A stretch of DNA of 64,000 bases from positions 1 to 64,000 of the forward strand of contig CAKQOE010000001.1 in the NCBI GenBank assembly GCA_934255545.1, given 5' to 3'. Positions 27,325-36,114 of this stretch are shown here, piece after piece; the stretch's first letter is position 1; each line of letters begins with the position of its first letter. The notes below the pieces were generated by a model. That model had not been told where the DNA came from. It did not search any database and worked only from the letters and a program-made list of their open reading frames with translations. Source of the stretch: an uncultured Clostridia bacterium. Its GTDB lineage: Bacteria > Bacillota > Clostridia > Peptostreptococcales > Anaerovoracaceae. Position numbers and translations under genes: made by a program.

Positions 27325-27768
27325 TTAAATTTCTACATTTACAGTAACAGTTACGTTAACATCTGTAAAGAGCTTGATCTCTGCAGTATGCTCGCCTGCT
27401 GTCTTTATAGGAGAAGGGATGGAGATCTTTTTCTTGTCGATGTCGAAACCCTTCTGAGCCTTTATAGCAGCAGCGATATCAACGTTTGTTACAGCGCCGA
27501 AAAGTCTTCCGCCTTCTCCGCCCTTTGACTTGAGCGTGATCACTTCATCAGCGAGAGCTTCCTTTATCTTTGTAGCTTCTGCCTTCTGCTCAGCCTTCTT
27601 TTCAGCCTCTGCGGCCTTCTTGTTTTCAAGCGCCTTTATATTTCCCGCAGTTGCTTCCTTTGCAAGATTCTTAGGGAAAAGCATGTTTCTCGCATATCCG
27701 TCATTGACCTTTACTATCTCGCCGGCCTTGCCGAGCGCTCTGACATCCTGTAAAAGTATTACTTTCAT
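27325..27768 (-). CDS. rplI: 50S ribosomal protein L9
   Basis: A 147-residue L9. The N-terminal rRNA-binding domain is MKVILLQDVRALGKAGEIVKVNDGYARNML, with the conserved GYARNFL-type signature. A long Lys/Ala-rich connecting helix leads to the C-terminal domain ending in VTVNVEI. Length is normal. It lies between the GdpP homologue and dnaB, as in many Firmicutes. Confidence 0.97.
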   Translation of the reverse strand: MKVILLQDVRALGKAGEIVKVNDGYARNMLFPKNLAKEATAGNIKALENKKAAEAEKKAEQKAEATKIKEALADEVITLKSKGGEGGRLFGAVTNVDIAAAIKAQKGFDIDKKKISIPSPIKTAGEHTAEIKLFTDVNVTVTVNVEI

Positions 27769-27803
27769 TTTGAACCTCCTCTATATGCAAATACGCATAA
27801 AAT

Positions 27804-27885
27804 GCGGGCAGCAGCCCGCGCACTGCATTAATGTTTATTACAGCTGCGCGCGTCACCGCGCGTACATTCCGCGGGTGTACCGCGG
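27804..27885. repeat. Three GC-rich hairpins between gdpP and rplI
   Basis: GCGGGC-AGCA-GCCCGC (27804-27819), CGCGCG-TCAC-CGCGCG (27847-27862, identical to 48876-48891) and CCGCGG-GTGTA-CCGCGG (27869-27885). The last ends two bases before the gdpP stop codon. Confidence 0.8.
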
Positions 27886-27887
27886 CT

Positions 27888-30011
27888 CTACAGCCTCAGC
27901 TCCATTGTTTCCTTTGAAAGCTTTGCCTGTTGTTTTTCCTGCTGTTTTCTTTCCTTTTCCTGCTGTTCTTCTATAGCTTCGTAAACTATGCGTTCAAGCA
28001 GCACCAGCGCATCCTGGACTGTCATATCCTCTATGCGCGCGCCGGCAGTCGTAAGATTTCCGCCGCCGCCGAGCTTTTCCATGATGAGCTGGACATTTAT
28101 ACCGCCAAGCGAACGCGCGCTCACACGGAGCGACCCGTCGTCATTTTCGCCGATAACGAATGACGCGCGCATGCCGCGTATGTTGAGCAGCTCGTCTGCC
28201 GCCATGGAAATAAGAACAGATATATTGTTATGATGTCCTTCGCAGTATGACATGGCAACATCGCCGCGCAGGCGTCTCGCCCTCGAGATTATCTCAGCCT
28301 TCTGCTGGAAAAGATCCATATCGGTCTGGAAGAACTGTCTTACTATAGTTGTATCGGCACCCTGACGTCTCAGCCATGCAGCAGCTTCAAACGTCCTTAC
28401 GCCTGTCTTTATCGAAAAATTCTTTGTATCTACGGCTATGCCCGAAAGCAGACCTTCCGCTTCGACCCTGGTCAGATCCTTCTTTTCGGAGCTTGTGTAC
28501 TGAAGCATTTCTGTAACGAGCTCTGATGTAGATGACGCGTAAGGCTCTATGTGGACGAGAACAGGATTATATATCATTTCCTCGCCTCGTCTGTGATGGT
28601 CTATGACTACTACCTTATCTGTCATAACAGTGAGCTCCGCGCACTCTACAACGCTTGGTTTGCTTGTGTCTACTACGACGAGCAGATCCTCGCGCTGTAT
28701 ATTCTGCTTTGCGAACTCGCTGCTTACAAATATGTCAGGATTTTCCTCGAGAGTCAGGTTATAAAGCATATCAACAGCATCCCATGAATCTATGACGATG
28801 TTTACCTTTTTGCCGCGGTTCATAGCCATACGCGCTACGCCGAGCGCAGCTCCCAGTGAATCCATGTCAGGCAGTCTGTGTCCCATGACGTAAACATGGT
28901 TTGACTGCTCTATAAGGCGCCTCATGGCGAGCGCTACGATACGTGATTTTCCTTTGTTTCGCTTTTCTACTGTCTGCAGCTTTCCGCCGAAATACTCAAC
29001 ATTTGAACCGCGCTTTACTACTGCCTGGTCGCCTCCGCGTCCAAGTGCAAGGTCTAACGCTGCGGAAGCGTATTCCTCGGTCTGCGTTATGCTCTTGCCT
29101 GCGGCTCCGAGGCCTATAGTCAATGACGCAGGTATGTCTCCGCCTGTATTTATGGCTCTTATATCGTCAAGTATCTGGAATTTATTGGCAATAATATTTT
29201 CCATATTTCTCGTATCGCATATCATGCAGAACCTTGTCTTTGACGAGCGTATGAGCGCTCCCTGCGCTCTCACTGTCCACTGTCTTATCTCTTTTTCAAT
29301 ATCCCCTGCAAGCGTTGATTTTTTATCGTCAGGCGCCTGCGCTAATATGTCGTCAAGGTTATCTACTATAATGTGCGCTACGCAGAGCCTTTCATCTCTG
29401 TAGCTCTTTTTAAGGTTTTCGCTGGCTGTATTTTCCATCCAGTGAAGCATCCTTACGCATTTTCCGTTACCGCCATCGCAGCAGTCCGGATCCTGACTGC
29501 ACACGCTTTCTATCACATCAAAGTTATCGTTCTGAGGTATGAATGTCTCTGAAAACTGTACTCTGAATGATCTGTTGAGCGCGGCTATCTGTATGTTTCT
29601 GTCTTTAAGCTCATCGTTTGTGAGCTTATTGAATTTGACCCCGGTAAGATCGTATATATCTTCTTCCGCCCCGTTTTCTTCCTCAGGGAACAGCTCCTTG
29701 AAGCGCTCGTTGCGCCACAGGATATGTCCGTCTTCATTGATAAGGCACATAGGATATGGGCTTGTAACGACTACCGAAGATGTGATATCGGCCATGCCTC
29801 CCACCACGCGTTCTACAAGGCTCGAAACAGATTTTCTGTTTCTGTTGTCCAGTATGCTGTCAACATACAGCACAACTCCTATTATCAGAAGCGAAGGTAT
29901 AGCATATAACGGCCTTATGCATGTGATTATCGCAACCAGAACAAGCATGGCGATAATATCCACTCTATTAACTGAAAACCAGTCTTTTATCTTAGAATAT
30001 TTATCTTTCAT
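27888..30011 (-). CDS. gdpP: GdpP-type cyclic-di-AMP phosphodiesterase
   Basis: A 707-residue membrane enzyme that hydrolyses c-di-AMP. Two transmembrane helices lie at about 18-55. A PAS-like domain spans ~75-200, a degenerate GGDEF domain ~205-320, a DHH domain ~370-500 (His378, Asp382 and Asp384 in GHRLPDMDS; DHH at 471-473) and DHHA1 at ~600-680 (GGGGNLTTAGARI). Metal ligands are intact. An unusual Cys cluster (171, 177, 178, 185) sits in the PAS region. The neighbour rplI is conserved in Firmicutes. Confidence 0.94.
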   Translation of the reverse strand: MKDKYSKIKDWFSVNRVDIIAMLVLVAIITCIRPLYAIPSLLIIGVVLYVDSILDNRNRKSVSSLVERVVGGMADITSSVVVTSPYPMCLINEDGHILWRNERFKELFPEEENGAEEDIYDLTGVKFNKLTNDELKDRNIQIAALNRSFRVQFSETFIPQNDNFDVIESVCSQDPDCCDGGNGKCVRMLHWMENTASENLKKSYRDERLCVAHIIVDNLDDILAQAPDDKKSTLAGDIEKEIRQWTVRAQGALIRSSKTRFCMICDTRNMENIIANKFQILDDIRAINTGGDIPASLTIGLGAAGKSITQTEEYASAALDLALGRGGDQAVVKRGSNVEYFGGKLQTVEKRNKGKSRIVALAMRRLIEQSNHVYVMGHRLPDMDSLGAALGVARMAMNRGKKVNIVIDSWDAVDMLYNLTLEENPDIFVSSEFAKQNIQREDLLVVVDTSKPSVVECAELTVMTDKVVVIDHHRRGEEMIYNPVLVHIEPYASSTSELVTEMLQYTSSEKKDLTRVEAEGLLSGIAVDTKNFSIKTGVRTFEAAAWLRRQGADTTIVRQFFQTDMDLFQQKAEIISRARRLRGDVAMSYCEGHHNNISVLISMAADELLNIRGMRASFVIGENDDGSLRVSARSLGGINVQLIMEKLGGGGNLTTAGARIEDMTVQDALVLLERIVYEAIEEQQEKERKQQEKQQAKLSKETMELRL

Positions 30012-30079
30012 ACCGCAATTCTCAGCCTCCGTAAACAGAGCTTCAGTATATCACATTAACGCTTCTATTACAATATCGT

Positions 30080-30095
30080 ACGGTGTCCGCACCGT
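30080..30095. repeat. Hairpin element upstream of gdpP
   Basis: ACGGTG-TCCG-CACCGT. A second, longer-looped stem (ACCCGCC / GGGCGGT) follows at about 30114-30140. Both sit in the 183-base gap between rpsR and gdpP. Confidence 0.6.
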
Positions 30096-30159
30096 TATAT
30101 ATCAGCCGCTCAGACCCGCCTGCTGCAATGTCCGGGCGGTTCGTATCCATGACCTAAAA

Positions 30160-30183
30160 AAGGCTGCCGTTAAGCGGCAGCCT
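30160..30183 (-). terminator. Terminator of rpsF-ssb-rpsR
   Basis: GGCTGCCG / CGGCAGCC stem with a 5-base loop and TTTTTT on the minus strand, 12 bases after the rpsR stop. Confidence 0.9.
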
Positions 30184-30194
30184 TGATATTTTTA

Positions 30195-30437
30195 TTAGTC
30201 CTGTGTATATGGTAATAAAGCTACGATCCTAGCTCTCTTGATAGCCTTAGTGACTTCTCTCTGGTGGATAGCACAAGTGCCTGTGATTCTCTTAGGAAGA
30301 ATCTTACCTCTTTCTGTCACGTACTTCTTGAGAGTATCGACATCTTTATAATCGATAGTTGCAGCACCGTTCTGAGCCTTCTGTACGCAGAACTGGCAAA
30401 CCTTTCTTCTTCTGCCGCCGCCTCTTCTCTTCTCCAT
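30195..30437 (-). CDS. rpsR: 30S ribosomal protein S18
   Basis: An 80-residue S18 with the basic N-terminus MEKRRGGGRRRKVCQFC, the core DYKDVDTLKKYVTERGKILPKRITGTCAIHQR and ITKAIKRAR-type helix. It contains three Cys (CQFC, CAIH), the zinc-type ('C+') S18 version. It is the third gene of rpsF-ssb-rpsR, 17 bases after ssb. Confidence 0.97.
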   Translation of the reverse strand: MEKRRGGGRRRKVCQFCVQKAQNGAATIDYKDVDTLKKYVTERGKILPKRITGTCAIHQREVTKAIKRARIVALLPYTQD

Positions 30438-30454
30438 GATGGCGTCTCCTTTCT

Positions 30455-30907
30455 CTAAAATGGGATATCGTCGTCGTCTATAGCTTCGAAGCCTTCCGGT
30501 ATGTCAGATGGAGCTGACATAGACGGTGATGGTGCAGACCCCATGTTATCAATGCCCTGAGGTCTTGTGAATCCGCTTCCCTGGCCGTCGTTCCTGCTGC
30601 CGATAAAATCGAAGCGGTCAACGACAACGTCAGTTGTGTAAACAGTATCACCCTTCTGGTTCACATATGAACCGGTATTGATCCTTCCCTGTACAGCGAC
30701 CTGTCTGCCCTTTGTAAGGAACTTCTGGAATGTCTCACCCTGCTTGCCGAATATGGTAAGTCTGATGAAATCAGCTCCGCGGTCGTTACCGTTGCTGTCT
30801 CTGCCCTTGTCTACCGCGATGGTAGCCGAGCATACAGCCATCTGGTTTCCTGTATATCTTATTTCAGGGTCTCTTGCGAGTCTTCCTACTAATACGACTA
30901 CGTTCAT
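30455..30907 (-). CDS. ssb: Single-stranded DNA-binding protein
   Basis: A 150-residue SSB. The OB fold covers residues 1-110 (MNVVVLVGRLARDPEIRYT, FIRLTIFGKQ, VAVQGRINTGSY). A Gly/Ser/Pro linker leads to the acidic partner-binding tip DDDIPF. It coats ssDNA and recruits replication and repair proteins. Standard position between rpsF and rpsR. The 113-base gap 30908-31020 upstream holds imperfect hairpins (CCGC...GCGG, CGGTC...GACCG). Confidence 0.97.
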   Translation of the reverse strand: MNVVVLVGRLARDPEIRYTGNQMAVCSATIAVDKGRDSNGNDRGADFIRLTIFGKQGETFQKFLTKGRQVAVQGRINTGSYVNQKGDTVYTTDVVVDRFDFIGSRNDGQGSGFTRPQGIDNMGSAPSPSMSAPSDIPEGFEAIDDDDIPF

Positions 30908-31020
30908 TTCAAACTCCTTTTCATCATAAACGAAAAAGTTTACTATTTAAGATTCCCGTGGTCCGCTTTCGCGGTCGGGGTCCCGTCGCAAAGACGTACC
31001 GGTCATACGACCGTCAGATC

Positions 31021-31311
31021 CTAGTGCTCGTCTTTGTTTACGATGATGTGTCTAATGCAGGCGTCAGCGATTCTTAATCTTCTGTCTAACTCCTTAGGGA
31101 GCTCCGGTCCTGCCTGGAATTCGATGAGAGTGTAGTAACCCTCTCCCTTTTTCTGGATCGGATACGCAAGCTTCTTTACGCCCCAAGCATCAACCTTGCC
31201 GATCTCGCCGCCTTCGTCAGTTATGATCTTCTGAACGCGTTCAGCAAATGAAGTCTTTTCGTCATCAGTGATAGATGCATCGAGGATGTACAGTACTTCG
31301 TAATTTGTCAT
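31021..31311 (-). CDS. rpsF: 30S ribosomal protein S6
   Basis: A 96-residue S6 with the family start MTNYEVLYILDASI, the VDAWGVKKLAYPIQKKGEGYYTLIEF core and the RRLRIADACIRHIIV end. First gene of the operon. It binds S18 on the 30S platform. A typical AGGAGG-like site precedes the ATG. Confidence 0.97.
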   Translation of the reverse strand: MTNYEVLYILDASITDDEKTSFAERVQKIITDEGGEIGKVDAWGVKKLAYPIQKKGEGYYTLIEFQAGPELPKELDRRLRIADACIRHIIVNKDEH

Positions 31312-31339
31312 CTTTTCTTTACCTCCTTATGGACTTCCG

Positions 31340-31382
31340 GCCTCGCACTCTACGCGAGGCAAGGATCTCGCGGAATTTCCGC
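31340..31382. repeat. Pair of hairpins upstream of rpsF
   Basis: GCCTCGC-7 bases-GCGAGGC (31340-31360) and GCGGA-ATT-TCCGC (31370-31382), just upstream of the ribosome-binding site, so probably in the rpsF leader or promoter region. Confidence 0.6.
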
Positions 31383-31493
31383 AAGCCTTAATATTATACC
31401 TGCATATTTTCATGTATGCAATATTTTTTTGCATTAATTTCAAATTTTTTTATAGGCTGATGCAATGCACGAATGCACAGCTGCTGGCGCAAC

Positions 31494-31510
31494 AGGCAGC
31501 GACGCTGCCT
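31494..31510. repeat. Hairpin element upstream of DMT exporter
   Basis: AGGCAGC-GAC-GCTGCCT, followed by TTACATGCCTG, 17 bases upstream of the -35 of the exporter promoter. Confidence 0.65.
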
Positions 31511-31526
31511 TACATGCCTGTATCTG

Positions 31527-31556
31527 TTGTTTTTCAAGGCGTGTTCATGTTATAAT
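31527..31556 (+). promoter_or_regulatory. Promoter of DMT exporter
   Basis: TTGTTT, 18-base spacer, TATAAT (31551-31556). The ribosome site AGGAGG is at 31573-31578. Confidence 0.6.
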
Positions 31557-31589
31557 ATTCTGATTATTGTACAGGAGGAATCATTTATA

Positions 31590-32540
31590 ATGAATAATAA
31601 AAAATCTAATGGTATTTTTTACCTGTTTCCGATACTTTCCGGTGTAATGTGGGGTATGGCTGGCTTTTTTGTGAGAACTATGACTGACTGGGGCATGGAC
31701 ACGTTCACGCTGCTTGAGTCGCGCCTGTGGATCGCTGTTATCGTGCTGGCTGTCGGGATATTTTTATGGGACAAGTCAAAATTCAAGATAAAACTTAAAG
31801 ACATATGGCTTTTCGGTGCTGTTTCGCTTATCGGGTCGCTCGGGCTTAATGTTTTCTATAATATTTCGATCAACTCGCTTACACTGTCGTTTTCGGCTGT
31901 GCTGCTTGGGCTTTCGCCTGTTTTTGTGGTTCTGATGGCGGCTCCGCTTTTCGGTGAGCGCATCACCGTGCGCAAGGGCGTTTGTACGGTTGCAGCTGTT
32001 GTTGGATGCGCTATGGTCAGTGGTATCTTTAACAGCGGCAATACGCTTCACTGGACTGTGCCGGGCGTTATCATCGGCGTGCTTTCCGGTTTCTTCTATG
32101 CGCTTTACAGTGTGTTTTCGCGTATGGCTATGGACCGCGGCTATCATGCTCTTACGGTCACGTTTTATAGTTTTCTGATACTTACGATCGTGCTGGTACC
32201 GTTTACAAAATGGCATATCATTGGCGATATGTTTGCGGCCGCTCCTCTTGAAAACGGCCTGCTGATGCTTGCGCACTCTGCGTGCGTAACGATACTTCCT
32301 TATATATTTTATAATCTGGCGCTCAATCATATAGAAGCGGGCATGGCTTCCGTGCTGGGTTCGGCTGAGCCGGTGGCTGCTATGATATTCGGCGTGATAA
32401 TATACAGAGAGATACCGTCGGTCATATCTATCATCGGACTGGTGATCGTACTTGTCGCGCTCGGTGTGCTGAGCCTCGGAAAGGATCCTGATGCTCCCAA
32501 CGCTTTAAAATCACATCCGGAAACACAGAAAACTTCATAG
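31590..32540 (+). CDS. EamA/DMT-family transporter
   Basis: A 316-residue membrane protein with about ten transmembrane helices in two EamA repeats (residues ~10-145 and ~160-300). The conserved segments are LSGVMWGMAGFFVRTM and GVLSGFFYALYSVFSRMAM, and the repeat ends are VLLGLSPVFVVLMAAPLFGERI and LGSAEPVAAMIFGVIIYREI. It exports metabolites or amino acids; the substrate is unknown. The ATG at 31590 is chosen for AGGAGG 11 bases upstream. It is the only plus-strand gene in its neighbourhood, with its own promoter and terminator. Confidence 0.93.
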   Translation: MNNKKSNGIFYLFPILSGVMWGMAGFFVRTMTDWGMDTFTLLESRLWIAVIVLAVGIFLWDKSKFKIKLKDIWLFGAVSLIGSLGLNVFYNISINSLTLSFSAVLLGLSPVFVVLMAAPLFGERITVRKGVCTVAAVVGCAMVSGIFNSGNTLHWTVPGVIIGVLSGFFYALYSVFSRMAMDRGYHALTVTFYSFLILTIVLVPFTKWHIIGDMFAAAPLENGLLMLAHSACVTILPYIFYNLALNHIEAGMASVLGSAEPVAAMIFGVIIYREIPSVISIIGLVIVLVALGVLSLGKDPDAPNALKSHPETQKTS

Positions 32541-32580
32541 CCGCATAATCTTCATATGTTGTCATATAATGTAATCAAAA

Positions 32581-32616
32581 ACTGCCGCGCGATCGTTTGT
32601 TTCGCGCGGCAGTTTT
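32581..32616 (+). terminator. Terminator of DMT exporter
   Basis: Twelve-base stem ACTGCCGCGCGA / TCGCGCGGCAGT followed by TTTT, 41 bases after the stop codon. Confidence 0.9.
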
Positions 32617-32682
32617 ATGCTTTTATAGCAGTCAGCCATTGTCAGACATATATTCTGTCAGTTTTTACCTTGTGATCCCGGC

Positions 32683-33036
32683 TTATTTAAAGTCTTTTTC
32701 AAACTCATTTACTGCATCGAGCAGAAGTGTTGCTGAGTACGCCATGCTTGGGCCCGATCCGAAGCCGCCCATCGCAACCATCGCAGCTTCAAGTATTTCC
32801 TGTCTTGTAGCGCCTGCTTCGTAAGCATTGTAAACGTGAGCCACGATGCAGTATTTGCAGCGCTTTTCTATGCCCATCGCAACGCTTATGAGCTCTTTTG
32901 TCTTGTTGGATATGGCAGAGTCGCCGAAGGTCGCATCCTGAATTCCTATAAATGCTTCAACAACGCCCGGAACTTCCTTCTGAAGCTCGCCGAGACCATT
33001 CTGGAATTCCGCAAGGATCTGTCTTACATCTGTCAT
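32683..33036 (-). CDS. Carboxymuconolactone decarboxylase / AhpD-like protein
   Basis: A 117-residue all-helical protein of the CMD family. The redox motif CKYC sits in KRCKYCIVAHVYNAYEAG, with the downstream His that completes the AhpD-type C-x-x-C-x-x-x-H signature. This points to an alkylhydroperoxidase-like role rather than true decarboxylation. The C-terminal half (GATRQEILEAAMVAMGGFGSGPSMAY) is typical. A single gene with no operon partner. It probably serves in peroxide or thiol redox chemistry in the cytoplasm. Confidence 0.9.
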   Translation of the reverse strand: MTDVRQILAEFQNGLGELQKEVPGVVEAFIGIQDATFGDSAISNKTKELISVAMGIEKRCKYCIVAHVYNAYEAGATRQEILEAAMVAMGGFGSGPSMAYSATLLLDAVNEFEKDFK

Positions 33037-33114
33037 TTTCTGATTCCTCCATTTGCCGGTTTGTCCGGTTTGATATATTGAGTAAATGCCTGATACAAAG
33101 CAGTTGCAAACTGC

Positions 33115-33154
33115 GCTGCGCCCGCGCAGCAGGTGTTCCGCGGCCAGGCCGCGG
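33115..33154. repeat. Pair of GC-rich hairpins upstream of AhpD-like gene
   Basis: GCTGCG-CCCG-CGCAGC (33115-33130) and CCGCGGCC-A-GGCCGCGG (33138-33154). Confidence 0.8.
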
Positions 33155-33221
33155 CTGCCTTGTACTTGAAATTATACACAATTATATTGCATATGCCAAC
33201 TAAAAATTACAGTAGAAACGC

Positions 33222-33265
33222 AAAACGGACAGCCGCCTCTTTACGGAAGCAGCTGCCCGTTTTTT
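33222..33265 (-). terminator. Terminator of sensor kinase gene
   Basis: Imperfect stem AACGGGCAGCTGC / GCGGCTGTCCGTT on the minus strand followed by a TTTTGCG tail, about 35 bases below the kinase stop. The T-run is also good on the plus strand. Confidence 0.65.
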
Positions 33266-33300
33266 AACCCCTTTTGTTTCGTTGATGACTTGTCTTTATT

Positions 33301-35982
33301 TTATTTTTTAAGTATTATTTCAGCTTTAAACAGGTCACCGTCTACTGTTAGTCTGAAGCGGCCGCCCTGGAGTTCTGTAAGGCTCTTTGCTATGTTAAGG
33401 CCGAGGCCGCTGCCTTCCGTGGCGCTCGTGCGCGAGCTGTCGCCGCGAACGAAGCGTTCCATTAAGTCTTCCGCTGAAACGTTCAGCACGTCGCGCGATA
33501 TGTTCTTTACTTCTATCCTCACTATTCCACTGAGACCTTCTCTAGCTGCAGTGTACTGCTTTCCGGCGGTGACGCCGGCTGCGCCTGTCTCTGATACCGT
33601 TATATATACGCGCGTTCCCTGCATCGAGTATTTGCATACATTACTGAGCAGGTTATCGAGGACTCTCCAGAGCAGGCGTCCGTCTGCTTCTGCCATTACA
33701 GGAGTTTCAGGCGCGTCTACTAATACATTCAGCGCTGCTTTTTCGAGTTTTTCGCTGTATTCGCCCACTGCCTGATTTACAGTCTCGCGGATATCTATCT
33801 TTTTCAGATCTACGCTTATATTTCCTGTGGCTGCCTTTGACGCTTCTACGAGGTCTTCTGTCAGCTTTTTAAGGCGGGCTGACTGCCTCTTCAATACTTC
33901 GACGTACTCTGCAGGCATTCCTTCGAGGTCTTCCTTGCTCAGCAGATCCACATAGTTTACTATTGAAGTAAGCGGCGTTTTGATATCATGCGAAACATTA
34001 GTTATAAGCTCTGTTTTCAGACGTTCGCTCCTCATGCGCTGATCTATGGCTATAGCCATTCCGTCTGAAATGCTGTTCAGATTTTCGCCGTGGCGCTTGA
34101 AATCTCCGACCATTTTATCTGTATCTACCTTTGCTTTGAGGTCTCCTGACGCGAGTGCTTCGCCGCCCTTCTGCAGGCGTCTGAGCATAAGTCCTATAGC
34201 AAGTATTACAAGGAATATTACTATATCCGCAAGTACCATAAGGAAGAGCATTCCTCCGTGCCAGTATCCTTCATATCCCATGAACAGGTTTGCGGCAAGT
34301 ATAATTGCTGTCAATACCGAAAGCTTCCACTGTACGCCTATGCTTCCTATAGCTTTTACCGCCTGTTTTGCAAGCATCTTTACAGGTCTTGCTATCGCTG
34401 ACGCTGCAGGTCCGAGTATCTTTTTGATGATCCTGCCGCAAAGATACAGCGCCCATGCGCAGAACTTCCAGCATAATGTATTTTTCCACCATCTTCCGAG
34501 CTTGAAGCGTACCGAGCATGACATGCAGAAAACTATGCCTATTCCCGTACTTATTACTGCTGCTATAAGCATCATGATGATAAGCGGATAAGCTGAAGAT
34601 ATTGTAATTCCTGTAGATGAATATGAAGGGCCGCTGTTAAGTCCTAATGCAAATACTGCCATGAAAGCGCCGATAATGAGGCATACTATTACAAACAGTA
34701 CGTCGAGCGGTATGCGGTCAGACCAGCGTTCAGCTATAATAAAGCCTTTTTCTGCTGTTTTATTTTCTACACCGTTTCGGTGTATTTTACTGTTCCAGGT
34801 ATTTCCTGCGCCGGGCGCAGCTTCATCTGACTCTTCATTCGTGCCTTCATCAATATTGTCGCCGTCATCCTCTTCATCTTCGTCATCATTTTCTTCTATC
34901 ATAGCTGTGCGTCTGCCGGCTGCGATCATCAGGAATATAAAAAGCGCCAGCGTAAGAAGTCCCGAAACTATCGCTACAAAGAGCAGTGTATTCTTTAACG
35001 GAACTACAACGTTAAACGCCACTCTGTCTACCCAATATTTGTCAAAATACTTCATCGGTTCTCTGACAGTGCAGAATGCTACCATTCCGTTTCTGTGCAT
35101 AAGCGCTATAGTGTATCCCGTTGTGTCGTCAGGCGTTTCGCTTGATCTGTGGTCTCCGCCGATTATCTGGTCTGAGTCAAAAAGCAGCGTTCCTGTTTTG
35201 CGCTGCTCAGGCATTCCGTATTTAAATATCTTAGCGCCGACAAAGTCCATTCCGTATGTGCCTTCTGTCTCCTCAACAGCGGCTGTCGTAGGAGCGGCTG
35301 TCGTAGGTTCTGTGTTCCCATAAGCAGTACCGGTATATTCATCGTAATATACGCTGGCATATGCATCATCTGTATATACAGCATCTTCTGCTATCATATA
35401 TGCAAACGTTTGAGGCATGAGCTGTATATATTGGAGCTGATCTCTAAGCTGGTCGTACAGCTTTCTGTCTGCTTTTGAATCGTCGCTGTCGAGCAGGAAT
35501 GCGGCATTATCTGATTTTTCATACATATACAGTTTGTCGTCAGCGGCTTTCTGATCGCCATATACAGGATCACCATTTGCATCGTAAGTCACTCCGTCGC
35601 TTGAGAAATCATACACCTGTATTTCCAGATTTCTGGCGTGATACATATTTACATGATCCCATGCTCCATCGTAATTAGCCCAGTATCCGAGATAAGGCAC
35701 TGTGCTTCCGTCATCCTTCGCAAGCTCGGCTCCGTAGCCTGCCATGCTGCTTGATATAAAGTTGAGATAATCATATGCAAGGCTGCTTCTTGTGGCATTA
35801 AGCTCCATGTATGAATCAGCGGAATCAATGTCGCTTCTGTTTAAGTTGTCGTGGGGCCATGCTTCGTATGCAAAGCCTATGCAGATCGTACTGCCCACGC
35901 ATATGAATGAACACGCTATGAGAAGCAGCACTGCTATGACTTTTACTGTTGTATTAGTTGTCAGTTTTGTAAATTTTGTCAT
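33301..35982 (-). CDS. Large multi-pass sensor histidine kinase
   Basis: An 893-residue kinase. One transmembrane helix lies at 13-37, an extracytoplasmic sensor at 40-320 (Tyr/Asp rich with a Thr/Pro linker near 226-240), a helix at ~328-355 and an acidic cytoplasmic loop ~363-390. Paired helices follow at ~427-450 and ~465-490, then ~553-572 and ~577-602. After these come a HAMP-like stretch, HisKA with His665 in VSHDIKTPLTS, and HATPase with NLLSNVCKYS and EGSGLGLNIAKSL. The membrane part is unusually elaborate. It forms a pair with the OmpR-type regulator 130 bases upstream. Ligand unknown; the architecture resembles clostridial wall- or antibiotic-stress kinases. Confidence 0.9.
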   Translation of the reverse strand: MTKFTKLTTNTTVKVIAVLLLIACSFICVGSTICIGFAYEAWPHDNLNRSDIDSADSYMELNATRSSLAYDYLNFISSSMAGYGAELAKDDGSTVPYLGYWANYDGAWDHVNMYHARNLEIQVYDFSSDGVTYDANGDPVYGDQKAADDKLYMYEKSDNAAFLLDSDDSKADRKLYDQLRDQLQYIQLMPQTFAYMIAEDAVYTDDAYASVYYDEYTGTAYGNTEPTTAAPTTAAVEETEGTYGMDFVGAKIFKYGMPEQRKTGTLLFDSDQIIGGDHRSSETPDDTTGYTIALMHRNGMVAFCTVREPMKYFDKYWVDRVAFNVVVPLKNTLLFVAIVSGLLTLALFIFLMIAAGRRTAMIEENDDEDEEDDGDNIDEGTNEESDEAAPGAGNTWNSKIHRNGVENKTAEKGFIIAERWSDRIPLDVLFVIVCLIIGAFMAVFALGLNSGPSYSSTGITISSAYPLIIMMLIAAVISTGIGIVFCMSCSVRFKLGRWWKNTLCWKFCAWALYLCGRIIKKILGPAASAIARPVKMLAKQAVKAIGSIGVQWKLSVLTAIILAANLFMGYEGYWHGGMLFLMVLADIVIFLVILAIGLMLRRLQKGGEALASGDLKAKVDTDKMVGDFKRHGENLNSISDGMAIAIDQRMRSERLKTELITNVSHDIKTPLTSIVNYVDLLSKEDLEGMPAEYVEVLKRQSARLKKLTEDLVEASKAATGNISVDLKKIDIRETVNQAVGEYSEKLEKAALNVLVDAPETPVMAEADGRLLWRVLDNLLSNVCKYSMQGTRVYITVSETGAAGVTAGKQYTAAREGLSGIVRIEVKNISRDVLNVSAEDLMERFVRGDSSRTSATEGSGLGLNIAKSLTELQGGRFRLTVDGDLFKAEIILKK

Positions 35983-36056
35983 TTTATGTATCTCTCCTTT
36001 CGTAAAAATTTACCCCCTGATGACCTTTACTGCTGTTTTCCTGCAGCATCTCATCT

Positions 36057-36071
36057 GTGCGCCGGGCGCAC
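36057..36071. repeat. GC-rich hairpin, C-N-G class
   Basis: GTGCGCC-G-GGCGCAC between regulator and kinase genes; identical to 56751-56765. Confidence 0.8.
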
Positions 36072-36114
36072 GCATTTTTATTATGCCTCTATTATTGCAT
36101 TATTCCTGTTATTT

